A stretch of 49,497 bases of DNA from Paracoccaceae bacterium (lineage in GTDB: Bacteria; Pseudomonadota; Alphaproteobacteria; Rhodobacterales; Rhodobacteraceae). A model generated the notes under the pieces. It was not told the origin of the DNA and ran no database searches. It worked only from the letters and a program-made list of their open reading frames with translations. A program made the position numbers and the translations under genes. Positions 24,780 through 32,864 of this stretch are shown one piece after another; the stretch's first letter is position 1, and each line of letters begins with the position of its first letter. Location of the stretch: the NCBI GenBank assembly GCA_030148745.1, contig JASBSV010000108.1, positions 1 through 49,497 on the forward strand, given 5' to 3'.

Positions 24780-25912
24780 ATTATCTGTTTTCCCTGCGCC
24801 GGCTGATGGCCGTAATCCTGAAGGAAGGGGTGCAGATGCGCCGCGACCGGCTGACCTTTGCGATGATGCTGGGGGTGCCGCTGTTGCAGCTGGTATTGTT
24901 TGGATTTGCGATCAACTCGGACCCCAAAAACCTGCCTGCGGCGCTGGTCACCACGACCCAGGATCACTATTCGCGCGCCATGGTCACGGCGATGGAGATG
25001 ACCGGCTACTACCGCTTTGACCATATCGTCAAAAGCGCCAAAGAGGCCGAAGATCTGATCAAGGCGGGCACGGTGTCATTCGTGGTGACGATCCCGTCGG
25101 ATTTTCCCCGCCGGGTTCAGCGCGGCGATCACCCGCAGATTTTGATCGAAGCTGACGCGACCGACCCTTCGGTCGCTTCGGGGGCGATATCGACGCTTAG
25201 CACCGTGGCCGCACAGGCGCTGTTGCGCGAACAATCGGCCGAGGCGCAGGCGGCCCAGCAATCGGCCAGCGCGCTGGATGTGATCGTGCACCGGCTTTAT
25301 AACCCCTCGGGCATCACCCAATATAACATCGTGCCGGGGCTTCTGGGTGTGATCCTGCAACTGACCATGGTGATGATGACCGCCATGGCCCTGACGCGCG
25401 AGACCGAGCGCGGCACGATGGAAAACCTTTTGGCGATGCCCGCCACCCCGATGGAGATCATGCTGGGCAAGGTTCTGCCGTATCTGACGGTAGGGGCGGT
25501 GCAGGTGGTTGTGGTTCTGACAGCCGCGCGGTTCATGTTCGGCGTGCCTTTTGTGGGCTCTCTGACGCTCTTGCTGACCGGCACTTTGATCTTTGTGCTG
25601 GCGCTGGTGCTGCTGGGTTATACATTTTCGACCATGGCGCGCACACAGATGCAGGCGATGCAGCTGACGTTCTTTTTCTTTCTGCCGTCGCTTTTGCTGT
25701 CGGGCTTCATGTTTCCGTATCGCGGCATGCCGCCATGGGCACAGCTTCTGGGCGAGATCTTTCCGCTGACGCATTTTATCCGTGTGATCCGCGCGGTGAT
25801 GCTGAAAGGGGCCGATGCGCGCATCATCGCCGGAGAGCTTGTTGCGCTCGTGCTTTTTGTCGTGATCTTTGCCGCATTGGCGCTGCTTCGGTTCCGAAGG
25901 ACGCTGGATTAG
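24776..25912 (+). CDS. ABC-2 type exporter permease
   Basis: A 378-residue membrane protein of the ABC-2 family. A first span (residues ~28-46) is followed by a ~130-residue periplasmic domain and five further spans. The segment ETERGTMENLLAMPATPMEIMLGK is the cytoplasmic coupling region, and FFFLPSLLLSGFMFPYRGMPPWAQ is typical of the family. E. coli has two permeases (YbhS, YbhR) where this locus has one, so a homodimer is likely. The exported compound is unknown. Confidence 0.9.
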   Translation: MNYLFSLRRLMAVILKEGVQMRRDRLTFAMMLGVPLLQLVLFGFAINSDPKNLPAALVTTTQDHYSRAMVTAMEMTGYYRFDHIVKSAKEAEDLIKAGTVSFVVTIPSDFPRRVQRGDHPQILIEADATDPSVASGAISTLSTVAAQALLREQSAEAQAAQQSASALDVIVHRLYNPSGITQYNIVPGLLGVILQLTMVMMTAMALTRETERGTMENLLAMPATPMEIMLGKVLPYLTVGAVQVVVVLTAARFMFGVPFVGSLTLLLTGTLIFVLALVLLGYTFSTMARTQMQAMQLTFFFFLPSLLLSGFMFPYRGMPPWAQLLGEIFPLTHFIRVIRAVMLKGADARIIAGELVALVLFVVIFAALALLRFRRTLD

Positions 25913-26234
25913 GGCGAATCCGGGCAGGGCGCCAGATCGGACCGTTGCGGCAGGTGCCGCAGTCGCCACCGATCCGGGGCGTCGGCAGCGTATTTCAAGG
26001 GCGGCCGTGTCGTCCGGGTCACGCATCCATAAGTCGCATAATCAGTATTATGTTAAATATTTATATACTCATTATAACAACGTACTAGAAACCACAGCTT
26101 ACCCTGCATACCGCCATACCCAGTAAATCTAGCGGTTCCGGTCGTATCGCGCTGCGAGTTTCTCGGTTGTTGCATACGTTCACACGGGCCTGCACCACTC
26201 GACACGCCCCAAGAACCGGCGTTAAACCTCTGAC
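25913..26234. other. Intergenic region with a hairpin and an AT-rich island
   Basis: No gene is seen in these 322 bases. Seven-base arms TGCGGCA/TGCCGCA (25946-25961), framed by GATCGG and CCGATC, can fold behind the exporter operon but lack a T tract. A stretch of about 65 bases (26030-26095) is strikingly AT-rich compared with its surroundings and holds a short inverted repeat, ATAAT/ATTAT (26038-26051). I find no convincing promoter for aroQ. Confidence 0.6.
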
Positions 26235-26678
26235 ATGACAAATATTCTGATCCTGAACGGCCCGAACCTGAACATGCTTGGCCTGCGCCAGCCCGAAGTC
26301 TATGGCAAGACCACGCTGGCCCAGATCGAGGCGATGTGCCGCGATCATGCCGCCGCGCGCGAGGTGACGATTGAGTTCGGGCAATCCAACCATGAAGGCG
26401 CGTTGATCGACAGCATCCATGCCGCGCGCGGCAAGATGGACGGGCTGATCCTGAATGCCGGCGCTTATACCCATACCTCGGTCGCGCTGCGTGATGCGGT
26501 CGCTTCAAGCGAGGTGCCGATGATCGAGCTGCATCTGTCGAACATCCACGCGCGCGAGCCGTTCCGGCATCATTCCTATCTGGCGGCGGTCGCGGTCGGC
26601 CAGATCTGCGGCTTTGGCGCTGCCGGCTATACGCTGGCCATCGATGCGATGCTGGCCCATCTGAAGCCGCCGGGATGA
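26235..26678 (+). CDS. aroQ: Type II 3-dehydroquinate dehydratase
   Basis: A 147-residue enzyme of normal type II length. It removes water from 3-dehydroquinate, the third shikimate step. The opening ILNGPNLNMLGLRQPEVYG contains the flexible-lid Arg and the catalytic Tyr, SNHEGALID and LNAGAYTHTSVALRDA line the active site, and the catalytic His lies in ELHLSNIHARE. Its stop overlaps the start of the LuxR-type gene by four bases. Confidence 0.96.
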   Translation: MTNILILNGPNLNMLGLRQPEVYGKTTLAQIEAMCRDHAAAREVTIEFGQSNHEGALIDSIHAARGKMDGLILNAGAYTHTSVALRDAVASSEVPMIELHLSNIHAREPFRHHSYLAAVAVGQICGFGAAGYTLAIDAMLAHLKPPG

Positions 26679-27424
26679 AGGCCTATCTCGCCGCGGTAAC
26701 CGAGGCGGACACGGTTGAGGAACTTTGGTCGCTGCATCTTGCACAGATGGCCAGATACGGGTTCGACCGGCTGATCTATGGCTATACAAGGTTTCGCAGC
26801 GAAAACTCTCTGGGCGATCCGCAGGATATGATCATCCTGACCAATCACGATCAGGAATATATGCGCCGCTTTATCTATGAGGGCCTTTATTTCAACGCGC
26901 CAATGGTGCGCTGGGCGCTTGAGAATGACGGCGCCTGCTCGTGGCGCTGGATGCAGGACCCCAAAAACCGCGACGCGATGATCCAGACCGAGCGTGAGAT
27001 CGTCGAGTTCAACCATTCCATGGGTGTCGTGGCAGGCTATTCGATCAGTTTCCGGTCGCTTTCACCGCGCGCCAAGGGTGCGATTGCCCTGACCGCACGC
27101 GCCGGGATGACGCAGGATGATATCGACGCGGTCTGGGACGAACATGGCCAGGATCTGATCGTGATGAACAATGTCGCGCATCTGAAAATCATCAGCATGC
27201 CAAGCAACACGGCGCGCCGCCCGCTGACCACGCGGCAAAAAGAGGTTCTGGAATGGGTCAGCGAAGGCAAGACCACGCAGGAGATCGCGCAGATCATGGG
27301 GCTGACACCCGCCACGGTTGAAAAGCATCTGCGGCTGGCCCGGCAGGCGCTGGGTGCTGATACCTCGGCCCAAGCCGTTGTTAAGGCGGCCTTTCAGAAT
27401 CAGATCTTTGTGATTCGCAGCTAA
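26675..27424 (+). CDS. LuxR-family regulator with autoinducer-binding domain (solo)
   Basis: A 249-residue protein with an autoinducer-binding fold (residues ~15-170) and a C-terminal LuxR helix-turn-helix (LTTRQKEVLEWVSEGKTTQEIAQIMGLTPATVEKHLRLA). No luxI-type synthase is present in the window. Aligned by eye to TraR, the pocket residues Trp57, Tyr61 and Asp70 are replaced by Tyr, Phe and Ala, while Pro71, Trp85 and Gly113 are kept. It may therefore recognise something other than a standard acyl-homoserine lactone, or no ligand. It is coupled to aroQ and followed by an inverted repeat and a candidate RNA. Confidence 0.9.
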   Translation: MKAYLAAVTEADTVEELWSLHLAQMARYGFDRLIYGYTRFRSENSLGDPQDMIILTNHDQEYMRRFIYEGLYFNAPMVRWALENDGACSWRWMQDPKNRDAMIQTEREIVEFNHSMGVVAGYSISFRSLSPRAKGAIALTARAGMTQDDIDAVWDEHGQDLIVMNNVAHLKIISMPSNTARRPLTTRQKEVLEWVSEGKTTQEIAQIMGLTPATVEKHLRLARQALGADTSAQAVVKAAFQNQIFVIRS

Positions 27425-27571
27425 CGATTCGCGCCTTTTCAGAGGTCCGAACGCCCCCTTCCCTGCCCGTTTTTGGTGCAGTTGATTTCCTGAAATGAAA
27501 ATCCGGCGGTTTTTCACAAAAAGTGATATGTCAAAAATTAATCCAAAGCGCTTTTATATGCAAAAGTATGG

Positions 27572-27600
27572 TTTCCCCTACTTTATTGACGTGGGGTAAA
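27572..27600 (+). promoter_or_regulatory. Inverted repeat overlapping a -35 box downstream of the LuxR solo
   Basis: TTTCCCCTAC (27572-27581) and GTGGGGTAAA (27591-27600) are reverse complements at 8 of 10 positions, around a nine-base spacer. The spacer contains TTGAC. A possible -10 box, TATGTT, lies at 27615-27620, which puts the repeat centre near -41, the position from which LuxR-type activators work. The assignment is an inference. Confidence 0.4.
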
Positions 27601-27627
27601 TGCGTGATACTGGGTATGTTCCGTGAG

Positions 27628-27829
27628 TGGTGGCCTTGGGCCAGGGAACTTCGGTCCATGCTCCTTGAGATTGCAAGGCAGGCAGGTCCGACCGGTTATC
27701 CGGATGTCGGTCCGACTGGCTCATTACAGCCGGCGGGCCGGCGCCGGGCGCGCTACGATCCTCATCCCCAATCAGGATGAGCGTGCCCGAAATTGGAAAA
27801 CGGCGGAGCAGGAGTGTTCCGCCGTTTTT
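27628..27829 (+). ncRNA. Candidate structured non-coding RNA between luxR and the MFS gene
   Basis: A possible promoter lies upstream and a strong terminator closes the region. In between, stem-loops can be drawn: TGGCC/GGCCA near 27632-27643, CCGAC/GTCGG enclosing CGG/CCG near 27688-27710, and perfect seven-base arms CTCATCC/GGATGAG (27761-27781). Reading frames here (such as MFREWW... from 27616) show no family resemblance. The 5' end is estimated. A leader of the MFS gene is less likely, since that gene has its own promoter after the terminator. Confidence 0.4.
27797..27829 (+). terminator. Strong intrinsic terminator between luxR and the MFS gene
   Basis: Perfect 11-base arms (27797-27807 and 27818-27828) with a ten-base loop end in five T. 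It lies 370 bases after the luxR stop, farther than needed for that gene, which suggests an additional transcript in between. Confidence 0.9.
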
Positions 27830-27874
27830 CACTTTCTGATTGTCACTTTCTCAGGCCCATTTCAGTAAATGGTT

Positions 27875-27902
27875 TTGGCATCCCGGGCTTTGCAATTAGA
27901 AT
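27875..27902 (+). promoter_or_regulatory. Probable promoter of the MFS transporter gene
   Basis: TTGGCA (27875-27880) and TAGAAT (27897-27902) are 16 bases apart and lie 28 bases before the start codon, downstream of the terminator. Confidence 0.55.
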
Positions 27903-27929
27903 GGCTTTGCAACTCAGGGGGGAGTTTTC

Positions 27930-29147
27930 ATGACAGCCGCCGCAAAAGGGACAGAGCCGCCACAGGCCGCCACGGTCAATGCCGCCATCATGGCCGGCTG
28001 TGTCGTGGCCTTTCTGAGCTTTGGGTTCACCGCCAGCTTCGGAGTGTTCCTGCGCCCGATGTCGGCCGATCTGGGCTGGGGGCGCGAGGTATTCTCGCTC
28101 TCTGTTGCGATTCAGGTGTTGTTCTGGGGCATAACCCAGCCGCTTGCCGGGATGGTCGCCGACCGTTTCGGCTCGGCCCGGGTGCTGGCGCTGGGGGCCG
28201 TGGCCGCCGCGGCGGGATATTTTTTGCGCGGCAGCATCATCCAGCCCGAGGTTTTCGTCGCCTCGGGGATCATCGTCGGGATCGGCACCGGCGCCTGCTC
28301 GTTTCCCATTGTCATCATCGCGCTGGGAAAGGTGGTCAGCCCCGCGCGGCGCAGTTTCATTCTGGGTCTGGGGACGGCGGCGGCATCGATGGGCATGTTC
28401 GTGGCCGCGCCGCTGACGCTTGCGCTGATCGGGTGGATCGGCTGGCAGAGCAGTATCCTTGTGATCGGGGCCAGTTTCCTGATTATCCTGCCGTTTTTGG
28501 TTTTCATCGCACGCGTGTCATTGCCCACGGCGCTGCCACAGCAGGGCGCGGGATTTCGCACCGCCGTGACAAGCGCCTTTCGCGACCGCAATTTTCTGTG
28601 CCTGTTCTTTGGCTTTTTCGTCTGCGGCTTTCATGTCTCGTTCATCCAGACCCATCTGCCGGCCTATATCGCCGATATGGGGCTGGCGGTGGCCGTCGGC
28701 GGCTGGTCGATCGCGCTGATCGGTCTGTTCAATATCGCCGGCTCGTTCCTGTCCGGCTGGTCCGGTCAGATATTTCCCAAACGCTCGGTTCTGGTGGGGA
28801 TCTATCTGGCGCGGGCGGCGGTGATCGCCGCCTTCATCCTGACGCCGATCAGCCCGCTCAGCGTTTATGTGTTTTCGGCGGCCATGGGGCTTTTGTGGCT
28901 ATCGACGGTGCCTTTGACCACGGGTCTCGTGGCCTCGACCCAGGGGCTCAGCTATCTTTCAACGCTGGCCGGGCTGGTCTTTTTCAGCCATCAGGTAGGC
29001 GGCTTCCTTGGCGCCTGGCTGGGCGGGCGGATCTATGACGTTTACAATGATTACATGCCGATGTGGTGGGCGGCGATCGTGCTGGGCCTGATGGCGGCGC
29101 TGATCCACATCCCAATCCGAGAAAAGGCGGCGGCGCAAAGCGCCTGA
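27930..29147 (+). CDS. MFS transporter (oxalate/formate antiporter-like or monocarboxylate-type)
   Basis: A 405-residue protein with 12 hydrophobic segments. The N-terminal half carries GWGREVFSLSVAIQVLFWGITQPLAG and the loop motif DRFGSARVL; the centre is a charged cytoplasmic loop with RDRNFLCLFFGFFVCGFHV. This pattern resembles MFS members that move organic anions. The substrate is unknown. A G-rich ribosome binding site (GGGGGGAG) lies six bases before the ATG. It ends in a terminator shared with the convergent tsf gene. Confidence 0.88.
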   Translation: MTAAAKGTEPPQAATVNAAIMAGCVVAFLSFGFTASFGVFLRPMSADLGWGREVFSLSVAIQVLFWGITQPLAGMVADRFGSARVLALGAVAAAAGYFLRGSIIQPEVFVASGIIVGIGTGACSFPIVIIALGKVVSPARRSFILGLGTAAASMGMFVAAPLTLALIGWIGWQSSILVIGASFLIILPFLVFIARVSLPTALPQQGAGFRTAVTSAFRDRNFLCLFFGFFVCGFHVSFIQTHLPAYIADMGLAVAVGGWSIALIGLFNIAGSFLSGWSGQIFPKRSVLVGIYLARAAVIAAFILTPISPLSVYVFSAAMGLLWLSTVPLTTGLVASTQGLSYLSTLAGLVFFSHQVGGFLGAWLGGRIYDVYNDYMPMWWAAIVLGLMAALIHIPIREKAAAQSA

Positions 29148-29151
29148 AACG

Positions 29152-29177
29152 AAAACAGGGGGCGCATCGGCCCCCTG
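29152..29177. terminator. Terminator between convergent MFS and tsf genes
   Basis: Eight-base perfect arms CAGGGGGC (29156-29163) and GCCCCCTG (29170-29177) have a six-base loop; four T follow on the minus strand, so it best serves tsf and can also stop the MFS transcript. Confidence 0.75.
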
Positions 29178-29216
29178 CCCTGATCTTGTGTTGGCCGGCC
29201 CGCGCCGGCGCGGGGC

Positions 29217-30092
29217 TTAGCCCTGAACGGCCTTGGCGACCTCGGCGGCGAAGTCTTCTTTTTCGACCTCGATGCCTTCGCCGACCTCAAGCCGGACAAA
29301 GCCGGTGATCGTGGCGCCGGCTTCTTTCGCGGCAGCCTCGACCGTCAGGTCGGGATTGACGACAAAGGCCTGACCCAAAAGCGTAACTTCGGCCAGAAAC
29401 TTCTTCATCCGCCCGACGATCATCTTTTCGATGACGGCCTCGGGCTTGCCGCTTTCGCGGGCGATGTCCATCTGAACGGTCTTTTCCTTTTCGACAACCG
29501 CCGGGTCCAGATCGGCCTCGGACAAGGATGCGGGGTTGGCCGCTGCGATATGCATGGCAACCTGCTTGCCAAAGGCTTCGTCGCCGCCCTCAAGCGCGAC
29601 CAGAACACCGATCTTGCCCATGCCGGCGGTGGCCGCGTTATGGACATAAGAAACGACCGTCTGACCTTCGACAGCCGCCATGCGGCGCACCGACATGTTC
29701 TCGCCGATGGTGGCGATCTTTTCGGTCACCGTAGCCTCGACCGTCTTGCCACCCATATCGGCGGCCTTCAGATCGTCAACCGAGGCGACATTCATGGCAG
29801 CGGCGGCGATATCGCGCACCATTGCCTGAAACTCGGCGTTTTTGGCAACAAAGTCGGTTTCCGAGTTCACCTCGACCGCGACGCCCTTGCCGCCCTCGAC
29901 CTTGACAGCCACCAGACCTTCGGCCGCGGTACGGCCCGATTTCTTGGCGGCCTTGGCCAGACCTTTGGTGCGCAGCCAGTCAACCGCGGCTTCCATGTCG
30001 CCATCGGTTTCGGTCAGCGCTTTTTTTGCGTCCATCATGCCCGCGCCGGTGCTGTCGCGAAGCTCTTTTACCAATGCAGCTGTGATTGCCAT
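29217..30092 (-). CDS. tsf: Translation elongation factor Ts
   Basis: A 291-residue factor, normal for the longer bacterial EF-Ts. The N-terminal UBA-like domain reads [20 protein letters not shown], followed by the invariant [10 protein letters not shown] core motif. It exchanges GDP for GTP on EF-Tu in the cytoplasm. It lies 81 bases behind rpsB, the conserved rpsB-tsf order, with a hairpin in the gap. Confidence 0.98.
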   Translation of the reverse strand: MAITAALVKELRDSTGAGMMDAKKALTETDGDMEAAVDWLRTKGLAKAAKKSGRTAAEGLVAVKVEGGKGVAVEVNSETDFVAKNAEFQAMVRDIAAAAMNVASVDDLKAADMGGKTVEATVTEKIATIGENMSVRRMAAVEGQTVVSYVHNAATAGMGKIGVLVALEGGDEAFGKQVAMHIAAANPASLSEADLDPAVVEKEKTVQMDIARESGKPEAVIEKMIVGRMKKFLAEVTLLGQAFVVNPDLTVEAAAKEAGATITGFVRLEVGEGIEVEKEDFAAEVAKAVQG

Positions 30093-30121
30093 ATCAGCAT
30101 CTCCTAAATTGGAATGGGGAT

Positions 30122-30146
30122 GGGGCAGGTCAGTGATCCCTGCCCC
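30122..30146 (-). other. Hairpin between rpsB and tsf
   Basis: Eight-base perfect arms GGGGCAGG (30122-30129) and CCTGCCCC (30139-30146) enclose a nine-base loop. No T tract follows, so it may act as a partial terminator or processing site that adjusts tsf against rpsB. Confidence 0.6.
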
Positions 30147-30173
30147 GTCAGTAACAGTAGCGCGCGAAAGACC

Positions 30174-30995
30174 TCAGGCCTTTGCGGCAGCCTCATCAGC
30201 CGGTGCTTCTTCGGCAGCGGCCTGCGGCGCCTCGGCGGGCTCTTCGGTGACAGCCTCTTCAACGGCGGCCTCTTCCATGGCGCCGATATCCACGCCTGCC
30301 GCGCCAAGCTGGGCCGACATCCCGTCAAGCGCCGCGCGCGCAGCCAGATCGCAATAGAGCGAGATGGCGCGAACCGCGTCGTCGTTGCCCGGGATGATGT
30401 AATCGATACCATCGGGCGAGCAGTTGGTGTCAACCACGGCAACAACCGGGATACCCAGCTTGCGGGCTTCGGCCACGGCCAGATCTTCCTTGTTCACGTC
30501 GATGACGAACAGAAGATCGGGAATGCCGCCCATTTCGCGGATACCGCCCAGCGAGGCCTGAAGTTTGGCCTGCTCACGCTCCATGCCCAGACGCTCTTTC
30601 TTGGTCAGGCCTTCGGCGCCCTCGGCCATCTTTTCGTCAATCGCCTTGAGGCGCCCGATCGAGTTCGACACGGTTTTCCAGTTGGTCAGTGTTCCGCCCA
30701 GCCAGCGGTGGTTCATGTAATATTGCGCGCATTTCTCGGCGGCGTCTGCAATCGGCCCCTGGGCCTGACGCTTGGTGCCGACAAAGAGGATACGGCCGTT
30801 TTTCGCAACCGTCTCGCGGATCACGTTCAGCGCCGCATCCAGCATGGGAACGGTCTGGGTCAGGTCGAGAATGTGGATGCCGTTACGCTCGCCATAGATG
30901 AACTCCTGCATACGCGGGTTCCAGCGCGGCGTCTGGTGGCCATAGTGAACGCCTGCTTCAAGCAATTGGCGCATGGTGAACTCAGGAAGAGCCAT
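30174..30995 (-). CDS. rpsB: Small-subunit ribosomal protein S2
   Basis: A 273-residue protein. The start [20 protein letters not shown] and the block [17 protein letters not shown] are S2 signatures. Beyond residue ~240 it has an Ala/Glu-rich tail of the sort common in alphaproteobacteria. The start is preceded by GGAAAGGA. It belongs to the small ribosomal subunit and opens the rpsB-tsf operon. Confidence 0.98.
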   Translation of the reverse strand: MALPEFTMRQLLEAGVHYGHQTPRWNPRMQEFIYGERNGIHILDLTQTVPMLDAALNVIRETVAKNGRILFVGTKRQAQGPIADAAEKCAQYYMNHRWLGGTLTNWKTVSNSIGRLKAIDEKMAEGAEGLTKKERLGMEREQAKLQASLGGIREMGGIPDLLFVIDVNKEDLAVAEARKLGIPVVAVVDTNCSPDGIDYIIPGNDDAVRAISLYCDLAARAALDGMSAQLGAAGVDIGAMEEAAVEEAVTEEPAEAPQAAAEEAPADEAAAKA

Positions 30996-31110
30996 GTCTT
31001 TTTTCCTTTCCGGTTTCTACCTTGGCGGGGCATCAGAGCGCTTGCTCAACCGGTGGACCTTTTGAGGATGTCTCCCCCAAAGGGCCCGGCCCCGCCTGTG
31101 AAGTGGCGCT

Positions 31111-31139
31111 GCATTAGGTCAGATCGCGCGCCGTGGCAA
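31111..31139 (-). promoter_or_regulatory. Probable rpsB promoter
   Basis: On the minus strand TTGCCA (31134-31139) and TAATGC (31111-31116) are exactly 17 bases apart, leaving a leader of about 110 bases before rpsB. The leader is G/C-rich and could hold the usual S2 autoregulatory site, which I cannot confirm. Confidence 0.5.
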
Positions 31140-31204
31140 GGGCTTTTGCCCGCAAAAGCCGCCCCAGCCGCGATTTGTGCCAAATAAGCGCCGAAACCGC
31201 CATT

Positions 31205-31786
31205 TCAATAGGGGTTTTTGGCCGATCTGTCGGTGGAAAGCGACGGCTGGCTCTCGCGCACCAGACCTTCGATGGCATCGGCCAGATGTTCCTCGCGGAT
31301 GTTGTTATGACCACGTTCGACGCGCAGACGGTGGGCCTGCATCAGCACATCGGCGTGGCTGCAACCGCGCGGCGGCTCGAACCGATACGAGGCCAGTTCG
31401 ATCAAAAGCCCCAGAGGATCGGTGAAATAGATTGAATCCATGAACCCCCGGTCCTTGGGCCCTGAATGTTTGATCCCCCGCTCGTCCAGCCGCGCAACCG
31501 CCTGTTTGAAACTGGCCGCGCTGACCGCAAAGGCCAGATGATGCACCGCGCCGGGTTCGGTCGGGGTGCGTTCGGGGTCCGCCTTGCGCGCCTCATTGGT
31601 AAAGACCGTGATCAGCCGCCCGTCACCGGGATCAAAGTAAAGATGCCCCTCGTCCGGCTGATCAAGATTGGGCTGATCGAAAATCAGCGGCATTCCCAGC
31701 ACCCCTTCCCAGAAGTTGATGGAGGTCTGCCGGTCCGCCCCGACAAGGGTGATGTGATGCACGCCCTGCGCCTGAAGTTTTCGCAT
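31205..31786 (-). CDS. VOC-superfamily protein (glyoxalase/ring-cleaving dioxygenase-like)
   Basis: From the ATG at 31786 the protein has 193 residues with two VOC modules. Candidate metal ligands are the His in VHHITLVGAD, the His in AVHHLAFAV and the Glu in GLLIELASYRF. Members include extradiol dioxygenases, glyoxalases and isomerases, so the reaction is not determined. The longer reading from 31834 lacks family sequence. It is on the strand opposite to the deacetylase and sits upstream of rpsB in a separate unit. Confidence 0.85.
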   Translation of the reverse strand: MRKLQAQGVHHITLVGADRQTSINFWEGVLGMPLIFDQPNLDQPDEGHLYFDPGDGRLITVFTNEARKADPERTPTEPGAVHHLAFAVSAASFKQAVARLDERGIKHSGPKDRGFMDSIYFTDPLGLLIELASYRFEPPRGCSHADVLMQAHRLRVERGHNNIREEHLADAIEGLVRESQPSLSTDRSAKNPY

Positions 31787-31934
31787 GAGATCGCCCCTTG
31801 CATTATCCGGTTTCAATCGCGCCAAGGCTAGCACGGGCGCAGGGGCACTGCCCAGAGGTCAGATCGGCCAGGACCGCTTGCATGGGGCCGCGCCCGGGTC
31901 CAGAGTGGCGCGGGCAAAGCTGCGGGGGGCGGAT

Positions 31935-32855
31935 ATGACGGTACAAACTGGGCCAACGCGCGATTTCATCGGGTACGGCGCCAATCCGCCGTGCGATGTC
32001 TGGCCCCGGATAAACGGCGCGCCGGCGCGCATCGCCGTCAATTTCTGCATCAATTACGAAGAGGGCGGCGAGCATTCTATCCTGCTCGGCGATCCGCAGT
32101 CCGAGGACCGGATATCGGATGTCGCGGTCACCGCGCGCCCCGGGCGCCGCGATCTGAACATCGAATCGAGTTACGAATACGGCGCGCGCGTCGGCTATTG
32201 GCGGCTGCTGCGCGCCTTTACCGAACGCGGGCTGACCGCAACCGTCAATCTGGTGGGGGCGGCGGGCGAGGCGAACCCGATTGCCCTGCGCGCGATGATT
32301 GAGGCGGGCTTTGATCTTTTGCCGCATGGCTGGCGCTGGACCGATTATGACGCGATCAGCGAAGCGGACGAACGCGCGATGATCGCCCGCAGCATCGCGC
32401 AGATCAAGGCGCTGACCGGCGCGCCGCCTTTGGGCTATTACGCCGGCATGCCCTCGCCCAACACCCGCCGCCTGCTGGTCGAGGCGGGCGGGTTTCTTTA
32501 TGACAGCGACACCTATAACGACGATCAGCCCTATTGGTCGCCCGATTATCCGGGCCTGCTTTTGCTTCCCTATTCGCTGGACACCAACGACAGCCGCTTT
32601 GCCCGCGCTGGCGGCGGCTACCAGACCGGCGCCGAGTTCGAGCGCTATATCCGCGACAGCTTTGACATCCTTTACGACGAAGGCGACCGAATGCTGACCA
32701 TCGGCCTGCACGCCCGCCTGATCGGGCGGCCGGGGCGGATCGGCGCGCTTTACCGGATCCTTGACTATATCATGTCGCATGAAGACGCCTGGATCTGCCG
32801 GCGGGGCGATCTGGCGCGCCATTGGGCCATGGCCTTTCCCGACCCGCGGCTGTAG
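31935..32855 (+). CDS. Polysaccharide deacetylase-fold hydrolase, PuuE (allantoinase)-like
   Basis: A 306-residue protein of the NodB-fold branch that includes PuuE-type allantoinases. The family markers are VNFCINYEEGGEHSIL, YGARVGYWRLLRAF and LLPHGWRWTDY, ending in LHARLIGRPGRIGAL. The chosen ATG at 31935 agrees with the family start FIGYGANPP; the reading from 31785 adds unrelated sequence. It may open a ring amide such as allantoin or another nucleobase product. It lies nine bases before psuK, hinting at a nucleobase breakdown unit. Confidence 0.85.
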   Translation: MTVQTGPTRDFIGYGANPPCDVWPRINGAPARIAVNFCINYEEGGEHSILLGDPQSEDRISDVAVTARPGRRDLNIESSYEYGARVGYWRLLRAFTERGLTATVNLVGAAGEANPIALRAMIEAGFDLLPHGWRWTDYDAISEADERAMIARSIAQIKALTGAPPLGYYAGMPSPNTRRLLVEAGGFLYDSDTYNDDQPYWSPDYPGLLLLPYSLDTNDSRFARAGGGYQTGAEFERYIRDSFDILYDEGDRMLTIGLHARLIGRPGRIGALYRILDYIMSHEDAWICRRGDLARHWAMAFPDPRL

Positions 32856-32864
32856 CAGAGCGGC

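Noticed and set aside
27523-27780. An 85-codon plus-strand reading frame in the luxR-MFS gap, with an inner ATG at 27616
   Set aside because: No family resemblance, no clear ribosome binding site, and its sequence overlaps the proposed RNA stems. A real short peptide cannot be fully excluded.
27425-27929. A luxI-type synthase partner for the LuxR protein
   Set aside because: No frame in this gap or elsewhere in the window shows the autoinducer-synthase pattern; the next gene is an MFS transporter.
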